From Argopecten irradians (lineage: Eukaryota; Mollusca; Bivalvia; Pectinida; Pectinidae): a stretch of 64,000 bases of DNA. The position numbers were made by a program, and so were the translations under genes. Shown piece by piece: positions 49,301 to 59,400 of this stretch (within the stretch, counting starts at the first letter, position 1; each line of letters begins with the position of its first letter). The notes below the pieces were generated by a model. It was not told the DNA's origin. It made no database searches and saw only the letters and a list, made by a program, of their open reading frames with translations. Where the stretch lies: the NCBI RefSeq assembly GCF_041381155.1, contig NC_091144.1, positions 5,675,501 through 5,739,500 on the forward strand, written 5' to 3'.

Positions 49301-51843
49301 TAGACTCGGTACACAATTAACTTTATATGTAAAGTTAAGACTTAGTACACAACAAACTTTGTATGTAAGGTTAAACTGCTGTATGTATTGCCCAAATCAA
49401 CTTGTTTTATGCAACACTGTTTAAATGTAAACTCTAAAATCTTAAAATTTGCTTCAGTTCATAATTTTCAGTTTTATCTTATATTCTTTGACACTTAAAC
49501 ACCTGTGGTCTATACATAATGTAGATAGCTGGTGTGTTTACTTCGGATGTTATCATAGGAGTCTGTGATGTAATGTTATATTTATACTCCATGTCTGCCC
49601 CACAGATTGACCGGCAAAAGAATGTGATGGTACTGATGTCCCATAGTACAGACCACCCCAGCATTCCCCAAAGTAAAAACTGTGTCCGAATCACCAAATA
49701 CGAGTCTGACATGGTCATCAAACCTCACACAAACTTTAACGAGGTCAGTCGCCAGTAGTATGAGTGTGGAAGGTTCCATAGGTGTTGAATTAGAGAAAAA
49801 GCATGCATAAATTCTTTTGCTGGTTTCAAGTCGCCAGTAGTATGAGTGTGGAAGGTTCCGTAGGTGTTGAATTAGAGAAAAAGCATGCATAAATTCTTTT
49901 GCTGGTTTCAAGCTGAAATGGTCATGTTTGCATTGATGAACCTAACAGTTCCAAACGTTTCATCAAGATTAGACTTTAACTTTCACATTTATTTTTCTCT
50001 CCACCTTTAGTTGAAATGTTGAAATCCGTTTTATTATATCAAATATAAAGTTGTAGCTAGACAAGCAAGTGTAATATTTTTGTGGTTAAGAGTTCCATTG
50101 ATAGTGTTGTTTAGGTATATTATAACAAGCTGCATCAAAGTTTTGATATGTTTTATATTTTGTGTTACAGAATGGTTTCGACTACGTGTTAACTTACTAC
50201 GATGATCCAGAATCCTCCATCCCATCTGTGGCTTATGATTGGATGGCTGCAAAAGGTAAAATTTTGGTATTTTATACATCAGATTAAACATCTGCTCTGC
50301 TGACACAATGGTAACTCTCTCTGCTGTAATAATGGTAACTCTCTCTGGTGAAATAATGGTAACTCTCTCTGCTGTAATAATTGTAACTCTCTCTGGTGAA
50401 ATAATGGTAACTCTCTCTGCTGTAATAATTGTAACTCTCTCTGCTGTAATAATTGTAACTCTCTCTGCTGTAATAATGGTAACTCTCTCTGGTGAAATAA
50501 TGGTAACTCTCTCTGCTGTAATAATTGTAACTCTCTCTGCTGTAATAATGGTAACTCTCTCTGGTGAAATAATGGTAACTCTCTCTGCTGTAATAATTGT
50601 AACTCTCTCTGCTGTAATAATGGTAACTCTCTCTGCGAAATAATGGTAACTCTCTCTGCTGTAATAATTGTAACTCTCTCTGCTGTAAAAATGGTAACTC
50701 TCTCTGCTGTAATAATGGTAACTCTCTCTGCTGTAATAATTGTAACTCTCTCTGCTGTAATAATTGTAACTCTCTCTGCTGTAATAATGGTAACTCTCTC
50801 TGCTGTAATAATGGTAACTCTCTCTGCTGTAATAATTGTAACTCTCTCTGCTGTAATAATTGTAACTCTCTCTGCTGTAATAATTGTAACTCTCTCTGCT
50901 GTAATAATTGTAACTCTCTCTGCTGTAATAATTGTAACTCTTTCTGCTGTAATAATGGTAACTCTCTCTGCTGTAATAATTCTAACTTTCTCTGCTGTAA
51001 TAATTGTAACTCTTTCTGCTGTAATAATGGTAACTCTCTCTGCTGTAATAATTCTAACTTTCTCTGCTGTAATAATTGTAACTCTTTCTGCTGTAATAAT
51101 GGTTACTCTCTGCTGTAATAATTGTATCTGCTGTAATAATGGTAACTCTCTCTGGTGAAATAATGATAACTCTCTCTGCTGTAATAATTCTAACTTTCTC
51201 TGCTGTAATAATTATAACTCTTTCTGCTGTAATAATGGTAACTCTGTTGTAATAATTGTATCTGCTGTAATAATGGTAACTCTCACTGCTGTAATAGTTG
51301 TAACTCTCTCTGCTGAAATAATGGCAACTCTCTCTGGTGAAACAATGGTTACTCTCTTTGCTGAAATAATGGCAACTCGCTGTAATGATTTAAATATCTC
51401 TGCTGTAATAATGGTAACTCTCTCTCTGCTGTAATAATGGTAATTCTCTCTGCTGTAATGATGGAAACTCTTTCTGCTGAATTAATGGTAACTCTCTCTG
51501 CTGTAATAATGGTAACTCTCTCTGCTGAAGTAATTGTCTCTCTCTCCCTCTCTGCAGAAATAGTGGTAACTCCCTCTGCTGTAATAATGGTAAATCTTTG
51601 CTGAAGTAATGGTAACTCTCTGCTGTAATAATTGTAACTCTCTCTCTACTGTAATAATGGTATCTTTCTCTGCTGAAATAATAGTAGCACTTTCTGTCTG
51701 TTGTAGGTATTCCGTCATTTCTGACACAAGTCCACGATGCAGCCAAAAAACTTCAGGACACCAACCAGAACCTTGTAAATGAGGGCGACAGTAACCAGAA
51801 TAGTCTTGGTGACTATTCCTCATCAATTGCTCAATACTGCTGA
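43351..51843 (+). CDS. STARD7: StAR-related lipid transfer protein 7, mitochondrial
   Basis: Eight exons, 43351-43769, 44683-44906, 45266-45315, 47765-47875, 48669-48713, 49606-49743, 50171-50255 and 51707-51843, join in frame to 402 aa. The vertebrate protein, about 370 aa, moves phosphatidylcholine to mitochondria. The N terminus is basic and low in acids, as for mitochondrial import. Then come LRRTTQILFLYRRVYGES and DLES-CIEDMKHIQEM, which align with the family's linker; this fixed the exon 1 donor (AAAG|GTTAGA). An acidic linker precedes the START domain (about residues 185-375): VYGTYHDITPLSFYTVQ, KYRKTWDSRVLKLDVVDRD, HWVTKF, REYVFARRY and NGFDYVLTYYDDP all match. ATG at 43351 was chosen as the first ATG in frame. 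Confidence 0.95.
44002..44200 (-). mobile_element. Partial AGATGCTCCACC MITE in STARD7 intron 1
   Basis: Starting AGATGCTCCACCACCGACGA, the sequence follows the right half of the 25154 MITE in reverse orientation, including ACCACCCTTGAAAAGTTTGA and AATAATTAATTGCATCCC. The other half is missing. It is decayed and non-coding. Confidence 0.65.
44953..45010 (+). mobile_element. SINE 3' tail fragment in STARD7 intron 2
   Basis: CTTAAATGACCCTGGCTCTC and GGGCTGTTGAAATTTAACAA match the 3' body and tail of the SINE family seen at 1755 and 5685. Only the tail remains. Confidence 0.45.
45408..47688 (-). mobile_element. AGATGCTCCACC MITE split by a nested transposon, STARD7 intron 3
   Basis: The right end starts at 45408 (AGATGCTCCACCACTGAC). 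The left part resumes at 47617 (TTAAACACCAATTATTGTTC) and decays near 47688. Together they follow the 25154 MITE in order. The 1.9-kb gap is filled by a Harbinger-like element, so the MITE is the older insertion. Confidence 0.7.
45698..47616. mobile_element. Harbinger-like non-autonomous transposon nested in a MITE
   Basis: The ends GGCCAAAAAAAAATAGATGC (left) and GGCCAAAAAAAATAAATG (right, read inward) are inverted repeats that go on to share TGTTTCAGGT. The element is 1919 bp with TTA target duplications (45695-45697, 47617-47619) confirmed against the intact MITE. A TTA/TAA target and GG-starting ends fit PIF/Harbinger. Inside, a segment of about 210 bp is duplicated (about 46430-46610 and 46640-46830; shared words TTTTCTTGATG and AATAATGTACC). 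No transposase frame is seen. Confidence 0.65.
48077..48472 (+). mobile_element. Short pearl-like element in STARD7 intron 4
   Basis: It opens with the AGCCCACCATCATCAGATGG hairpin and closes GATCCCTCCGGGATCTCTTG, like the 20843 copy, but has only about one and a half core units. It shows how few core units a copy can have and still keep both ends. It lies between exons 4 and 5 of STARD7. Confidence 0.8.
48885..49375 (+). repeat. 35-bp minisatellite in STARD7 intron 5
   Basis: About 14 units of GTTAGACTCAGTACACAACA then AACTTTGTATGTAAG. The main variant is CAGTAC versus CGGTAC. Units are over 90% alike, so the array is young or homogenised. Each unit ends GTATGTAAG, which resembles a weak splice donor. 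Confidence 0.9.
49746..49916 (+). repeat. 82-bp direct duplication in STARD7 intron 6
   Basis: The segment starting CGCCAGTAGTATGAGTGTGG and ending TTGCTGGTTTCAAG occurs twice in tandem with one difference (CCATAGG/CCGTAGG). The first copy begins just after the exon 6 donor (GAG|GTCAGTCGCCAG). Confidence 0.85.
50305..51690 (+). repeat. 24-bp minisatellite filling most of STARD7 intron 7
   Basis: About 55 units of GTAACTCTCTCTGCTGTAAT then AATG (24 bp), variants GGTGAAATAATG and TCTAACTTTCTC. Because 24 is a multiple of three, long frames reading MVTLSAVI repeats appear; they are not genes. The array runs to within about 20 bases of the exon 8 acceptor (TGTTGTAG|GTATTCC) and includes an acceptor-like CTCTCTGCAG near 51550. 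Confidence 0.9.
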
Positions 51844-53790
51844 TTACTCATAACAGCATCTCTTACCTCAACTGGAAATCTATTCATCCTATCCTGAAAT
51901 TTCTCATCTGAAAAACTTCTTTTACAGCTTCCCTACTTTCTTTCACATAACAAATTTGTGCTGCTTCCCTTCCACAGGCTTAAGTCCCCTTAATTTTTTT
52001 TAATTTGGAAAACTTCATTTTGAGAATAGGTGGGAAAGTTCTGAAAGGGAAGATAGTAGTTGCAGTGGTTTAAATTTATTCACTTGTGAATCTTTTACTG
52101 AACATTGTTATCTTCAGTTTGTAGTGAAGTAATTCGATGGTTTATAAATATATATAATACCTATTGTATTATTGGTACACATGAATTATAAAAATAGTCC
52201 ATAATGCATTATCAAAAGCTGTGTATACTGATCTTTACTAAATGCAATCATTATATCTTTGATGGACATCTCTGAAAACATTTAAGCTGTGATGCAACAT
52301 TTACTAATAAAAATTTTGACAAAAACGTAATTGTAATTAAGTGTGAAAGTATTTAGCATTGAAATTTCACATTATACATGTACCGACCATAGTCTTCTGG
52401 CCTCAATAAATGTTGATCAAAACAACGATGTGCCATACCAAAGAAATACCGAAACAAAAGTTAAGATACTTTAATTTCTTTGATTTTGCTTTTAACTGAG
52501 TAAGTGCTGAAGTGAATTGTCACATTTCCAACTTTAACCATGTGACTGTACAATGTATTATGAAACCTTAACCAGCATTGTAAGTTTGTACCTTTGTAAA
52601 CATTGAAAACTATTTATTTTTGGATTCTTTAAGCTTGACACCTTATATACAATGCAAAGGAAATTTGGTTTGATCAATATATACAGGGTTTAGTATGTAG
52701 CTATATAGACACGTGCTGATTGAGTGTGAATTCTACACTTGTGTTATATAGAGGTCATGTTTATCTGTTTCTGAGTACATCTGGTCATTTGTTCATCGTG
52801 TTATTATCAATTTGTTGAATGTCTAATTGCGAGATTTCTGAGAACTGATTTGTTTGTACAATGTACATGTATTTCAGTTTTAATATATATATTGAGAATA
52901 AATGTTACTAATTATCATTTGTGTATAAATGTGTTTAATAGGTAATTAGTTTTGATTCTTTTTGATACATTTATATACATATATATGTATGTTTGAATAC
53001 ATGTATATGTATATACCAAAGTGATATATTTAGTTGTCAACCAAATTTTATTCTTAAATTAAAGTTTTGATTTTATGGAAGGACAAAATTATTGAAATGG
53101 ATAATGTATAAGTGCTACCATTATTGTCATGTTGAAGAATTAAAGCCTTTCTTTTCGTTGATTACATCGTATAAAATTAAAAGTTTACTATGTGATTAGA
53201 ATTTAAGCCTTGTCAAGGTTTATTTTTCTTATATGTATATATATATTATTCTGTTGGATCAGTGTCAGATCTCATATTTGATTTGTGTGCTAATGTTAAA
53301 ATTCCTGGCAGACTGTTGGTTGGGAAATAAAAAGAAAATGTTTGAAAGAATGTTTAATTTTTTTATTTTTTCTATTTCATACTTAAACTTCCATGTCATG
53401 GGATTTGCTAAGCAAGTTTTATATTAATTGACATGATTATAAGTTGGATATCGTGAAAATATCAATGATCCATTCTTAGTGTGACCTATATATCTCTCGG
53501 GAAGTTGTACATCTATATACTGATAACGCCGTTACTATTCAAACATATACATCTGTGGACTTTTTATAGCCGGCCAATGAGATTGCAGCTGAAGCCTTGC
53601 TCATGCATATTATATCGGCCACGAAGCCAGTATGAATCTTAATTAGATGATCTTCAAGGTGTTTGTCACAATGGGGCTTATATATGTCCTCTTAATGATG
53701 GCACTTTGTATAGATGTATAGGATGATTTTGAAAGGAAAATTATTGCTCTTTCCAACGGTAGTAACCGTTTTTATGACGATGTACTAGAA
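51844..53790 (+). terminator. STARD7 3' UTR and downstream region
   Basis: Candidate AATAAA signals lie near 52304, 52403 and 52897-52902; the last has a good AT-rich context. Sequence beyond is AT-rich and unique with no supported gene up to the repeat at about 53790. Confidence 0.45.
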
Positions 53791-53794
53791 ATGT

Positions 53795-54440
53795 GTTTTT
53801 ATAGCCGCTAAAAGGGGCCAAAAGGGGTAAAATTGACTAAAATTTCAAAAATCTTCTTCTCCACTCACAGATGTGGTAGAATCAAATATTTAGATACATA
53901 GATAGAAAGGTCTCAAGGCCCTCTACAAAAATTGTGAATTATATTACCCAGGGGTCTCAGGTTTTCCCCTGGGGAGGGCGTTAAGTTAACTATAGTTTAA
54001 TATATAGTGAAAACACATTTTGGAGCATTCTTTGGTCATTTGTAATTGAAAATCAGTCAAATGTTATCTCTATGAGATGGCCATTGAATCCTGTTAACAA
54101 ATTTTCCATGTCTGACCCCCAGGGACCTTAGAGGCGGGGCCAAAATGGGTCAAATAGCTAAAACTTCAAAAATCTTCTGAAATTCTGGAACTGGTAGAAT
54201 CAAATACTCTTCATAGATGGAAAGGCCTTAAGGTCCTTTACAAAAATTGTGAATTATATGACCCTGGGGTCTCATGTTTCCCCCTGGGGAGGGGGTCAAG
54301 TTTACTATAGTTTATATAGAAAAAACACATTTATGGACGTTATTTGCTTATTTTTATAGGAAATTAGTCAAACTGGGTTAGAATTTTTAGTCTGGGATAG
54401 CATTACATCGTCATATTCATATTGGTCCTGGCTGACCCCC
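53795..54440 (+). mobile_element. Mollusc interspersed repeat with GACCCTGGGGTCTC units
   Basis: Two units of about 290 bp share GGTAGAATCAAATACTCTTC, AAAATTGTGAATTATATGAC and a GGGGTCTCATGTTTCCCCCT segment. This is the same family as the block at about 15690-16290 in the TIR gene. No hairpin end or transposase is evident. Its right boundary is near CTGACCCCCAGC. Confidence 0.6.
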
Positions 54441-54639
54441 AGCAATGTTTGACGAAGTGCACGTGGTAACCGACTCGATTTCAGACCTATCAAGGAATAG
54501 AACGAATATACGTACCCGGCCTACAATACCTTTCGGCCGGGTACGAAATGGTGCCTACATGTATATGTGTCCTAGTGGAGCAGTGCCGCAGAATATCACT
54601 CAGACACAATATTCGATACTTTTTTGTAGGTGTCCAAAC

Positions 54640-55078
54640 ATAACTACACAAGACGTGAAATAGGTGTCCAAACATAACTACACAAGACGTGAAAATCACA
54701 ATTTGTAGACTTGCCGTATAAATTCCTTTCAGAAAGACTTTCATATGTATAATGTAAAAAAAAATTTATACAGCCTAATAGGTAAGGGATAAAAAAATAT
54801 GGTAAAATGCTTACACTCGTTTTAATAATGGTTTGCATAATCATTACTTGCTCCATTAGCAGTAATATGCACCAGTTGTAGCTCTAAAGACGACACCATT
54901 TTCTGTCTAAAGTCTTCTGAGCTGCAATATTTCAGCCAAGGACGTATATGAGATAAATCCTTGAGCTAACCATACTTCCCCAAGGCCGTTTATATTCCTT
55001 CAGCCACTCGAACACAGCGTCCTCTTGTTCTGATGCTAGAGTAAACGACTCTCGTTGCTGATCATCAGCTGCTTTCTG
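54640..55078 (-). pseudogene. Duplicated last-exon fragment plus 3' flank of an unrecognised gene
   Basis: The minus strand 55078-54932 reads ADDQQRESFTLASEQEDA, VFEWLKEYKRPWGS and MVSSRIYLIYVLG before TGA. The first part is nearly identical to the exon at 63875-64000. The 3' flanking DNA (about 54640-54930) also matches 63160-63450 and 63660-63870. Similarity on the upstream side stops at an AG, so this may be a truncated duplicate or an alternative exon. A 36-bp tandem duplication (TAGGTGTCCAAACATAACTA unit) lies at 54629-54695. No family was recognised. Confidence 0.45.
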
Positions 55079-55089
55079 TCGAGCGGTAG

Positions 55090-56438
55090 GTTTTGTTGGT
55101 TGTGATAGTTGTTACGTCACAGTTTAGGTTATTACCACAGGGGGCCAACTCAATGAAAATGGATGTTGTCATACTTTTTTTTTGTATTTGGAGGATGGAC
55201 TGATGAGTATATATGACAGTCATGTGATTTTTTTCAAAAAATACGAGATTTGAAAAATTATTAAAAAATCGGGATATTTACTATAAAACAGAGAACTGTT
55301 TCCGGCTATTTAAACACTAGTCTGAAATAAATTTACAGCCGTTTTGATTCAGCACTTTGGTCATCATCAGTTTACGATTTTTGACCCAAAGTACAGTCTG
55401 GATACGTTAGTGAATGCAAATTCTAACAAAATATCATGCATTCGGACTGAAATAACCGCTTACAGATTGCACTCGAAATGTGTTGAAAATGCAATTGACC
55501 ACTGCAGATAAAATATTTTATAACGATTTTAATTGGGCGGGAACCCACCAGTCCAATCAGACTAGTTCATTACAATTAGCACTGGCTGTAAAATTACTAG
55601 TCCTGGGAATCGGCTAGTGCTTTTGGCCATATTTTTTTTCTTATTTCGTCAACGAAAAAGCATTTAAAGTGTTCTACAACATATCGGTTTTTTTTACATA
55701 TTTCACTTTTTCTTTGTCATTTTGTCACAGTGTTAAATGTCTGTAAGGTATTTTTTTTAAACAGCTGAATATTAGTTAGCTATTGTATTTTATAACTAAA
55801 CTCTAGGTTCTCATATAAAACTAGACAGAAATAAGATGGTTCTTTATCTTAAACTCCAACCAGGGAAGACATTTGGAAATAAGGTGCATTTTGCACAGAA
55901 AAATCCTGAAATTCTAATGTTATTACCTATTTGATATTTTGAACCTAAATTTTAATCGAGATTTCCAAATTCGTATCAATTGGTTACCTCGGATTAATTA
56001 CATGTCAGAACACATGTTTACTTTCATTCATTCATTAATTCATTCAACCAGCCAAACGGTGGCCGGTTCAAAATTCTGCCCAGGACTCAAACTTCTAGGG
56101 CCACCTAAGATCTTATTTCTTTTCTTTGTTTGTTTCCTATGACACTACAGATTTTTACTAGTATAAGATTGTATGTGAGTTTGTCTTGAAAACATCGATT
56201 GCATTTCATAATTTACTGAGTGTACAACTGAACGGAACAACTTGCACACTATTTATTTAAATTGGATTCCACTGTGGGAACCACTGCATGCTAGTACAGA
56301 TACAGAACGTTTAGAGCAGTTTCACAACTGACTGCTTTCTGGGTACAACCGTCACACATGGATAGACAGGGTAAATTTGTCTCTTTATACAGAAAACTTT
56401 CTCCTGTTTACTTCCTGAATGAGAACTAAACGAAGAAG
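55090..56438. other. TLR upstream region
   Basis: Unique AT-rich DNA with no coding exon that I can support. The TLR transcript start should lie in its last few hundred bases; no clear TATA box or other element was identified. Confidence 0.4.
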
Positions 56439-59400
56439 ATGAAGACAAACGTGTGTGTGTCAGTAATTTGTTATCTCTGGATAATCCACTATTCAGGTAG
56501 GTATTAAATATCATTGCATTATGTTCTAACTTTAAGTATCCGATTATATATCCCCCTCACTCAAAAGTAAATCAATAGGGCGGTCTTAGAATGATCAGGT
56601 GAAACTGGTATTAAATAAACACTATGATACCACTAAAACAATAAGATGATACCACTAAAACAATAAGGTGATACCATTAAAACAATAAGGTGATACATTA
56701 AAACAATAAGGTGATAACACTAAAACAATAAGGTGATAACACTAAAACAATAAGACGATACCACTAAAACAATAAGGTGATACCACTAAAAAAATAAGAT
56801 GATACCACTAAAACAATAAGGTGATACCACTAAAACAATAAGGTGATACCACTAAAACAATAAGGTGATACCACTAAAACAATAAGTGATACCACTAAAA
56901 CAATAAGGTGATACCACTAAAACAATAAGGTGATACCACACAATAATACCACTAAAACAATAAGGTGATACCACTAAAACAATAAGGTGATACCACTAAA
57001 ACAATAAGTGATACACTAAACAAAGTGATACCACTAAAACAATAAGTGATACCACTAAAACAATAAGTGATACCACTAAAACAATAAGTGATACACTAAA
57101 ACTAAGTGATACCACTAAACAAAAGGATACCACTAAAACAATAAGAATACCACTAAAACAATAAGGTGATACCACTAAAACAATAAGGTGATACCACTAA
57201 AACAATAAGGTGATACCACTAAAACAATAAGGTGATACCACTAAAACAATAAAGTGATACCACTAAAACAATAAAGTGATACCACTAAAACAATAAGGTG
57301 ATACCACTAAAACAATAAGGTGATACCACTAAAACAATAAGGTGATACCACTAAAACAATAAGGTGATACCACTAAAACAATAAAGTGATACCACTAAAA
57401 CAATAAGGTGATACCACTAAAACAATAAGGTGATACCACTAAAACAATAAGGTGATACCACTAAAACAATAAAAGGTGATACCACTAAAACAATAAGGTG
57501 ATACCACTAAAACAATAAGGTGATACCACTAAAACAATAAGGTGATACCACTAAAACAATAAAGTGATACCACTAAAACAATAAGGTGATACCACTAAAA
57601 CAATAAGGTGATACCACTAAAACAATAAGATGATACCACTAAAACAATAAGGTGATACCACTAAAACAATAAGGTGATACCACTAAAACAATAAGGTGAT
57701 ACCACTAAAACAATAAAGTGATACCACTAAAACAATAAGGTGATACCACTAAAACAATAAGGTGATACCACTAAAACAATAAGGTGATACCACTAAAACA
57801 ATAAGGTGATCCTAAACAATAAATACAAATAAGGTGATACCACTAAAACAATAAAGTGATACCACTAAAACAATAAGGTGATACCACTAAAACAATAAGG
57901 TGATACCACTAAAACAATAAGGTGATACCACTAAAACAATAAGGTGATACCACTAAAACAATAAGGTGATACCACTAAAACAATAAGGTGATACCACTAA
58001 AACAATAAGGTGATACCACTAAAACAATAAGGTGATACCACTAAAACAATAAGTGATACCACTAAAACAATAAGGTGATACCACTAAAACAATAAGGTGA
58101 TACCACTAAAACAATAAGGTGATACCACTAAAACAATAAGTGATACCACTAAAACAATAAGGTGATACACTAAAACAATAAGGTGATACCACTAAAACAA
58201 TAAGGTGATACCACTAAAACAATAAGGTGATACCTAAACAATAAGGATACCACTAAAACAATAAGGTGATACCACTAAAACAAAAAGTGATACACTAAAC
58301 AAAAGTGATACCACTATAAGAAATAAGGTGATACCACTAAAACAATAAGGTGATACCACTAAAACAATAAGGTGATACCAAAAACAATAAGGTGATACCA
58401 CTAAAACAATAAGTGATACCATAAAACAATAAGGTGATACCACTAAAACAATAAAGTGATACCACTAAAACAATAAAGTGATACCACTAAAACAATAAGG
58501 TGATACCACTAAAACAATAAGTGATACACTAAAACAATAAAGTGATACCACTAAAACAATAAGGTGATACCACTAAAACAATAAGGTGATACCACTAAAA
58601 CAATAAGGTGATACACTAAAACAATAAGTGATACCACTAAAACAATAAGTGATACACTAAAACAATAAGGTGATACCACTAAAACAATAAGGTGATACCA
58701 CTAAAACAATAAGGTGATACCACTAAAACAATAAGGTGATACCACTAAAACAATAAGATGATACCACTAAAACAATAAGGTGATACCACTAAAACAATAA
58801 AGTGATACCACTAAAACAATAAAGTGATACCACTAAAACAATAAAGTGATACCACTAAAACAATAAGGTGATACCACTAAAACATAAGTGATACCACTAA
58901 AACAATAAAGGTGATACCACTAAAACAATAAAGTGATACCACTAAAACAATAAGGTGATACCACTAAAACTAAGTATAAAAACAATAGTGATACCACTAA
59001 AACAATAAAGTGATACCACTAAAACAATAAGTGATACCACTAAAACAATAAGGTGATACCACTAAAACAATAAGGTGATACCACTAAAACAATAAAGGTG
59101 ATACCACTAAAACAATAAAGTGATACCACTAAAACAATAAGGTAATACCACTAAAACAATAAGGTGATACCACTAAAACAATAAGGTGATACCACTAAAA
59201 CAATAAGGTGATACCACTAAAACAATAAAAGTGATACCACTAAAACAATAAGTGATACCACTAAAACAATAAGGTGATACCACTAAAACAATAAAGTGAT
59301 ACCACTAAAACAATAAAGTGATACCACTAAAACAATAAGTGATACCACTAAAACAATAAAGTGATACCACTAAAACAATAAAGTGATACCACTAAAACAA

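Noticed and set aside
50308-51158. Two long frames reading MVTLSAVI repeats, and minus-strand frames over 51390-51826
   Set aside because: The 24-bp intron minisatellite keeps frame by its length. The sequence lies between STARD7 exons 7 and 8 with good splice sites; the minus frames are shadows.
54445-54663. 72-codon plus frame with several cysteines
   Set aside because: Overlaps repeated flank DNA with a 36-bp tandem duplication and has no recognisable domain.
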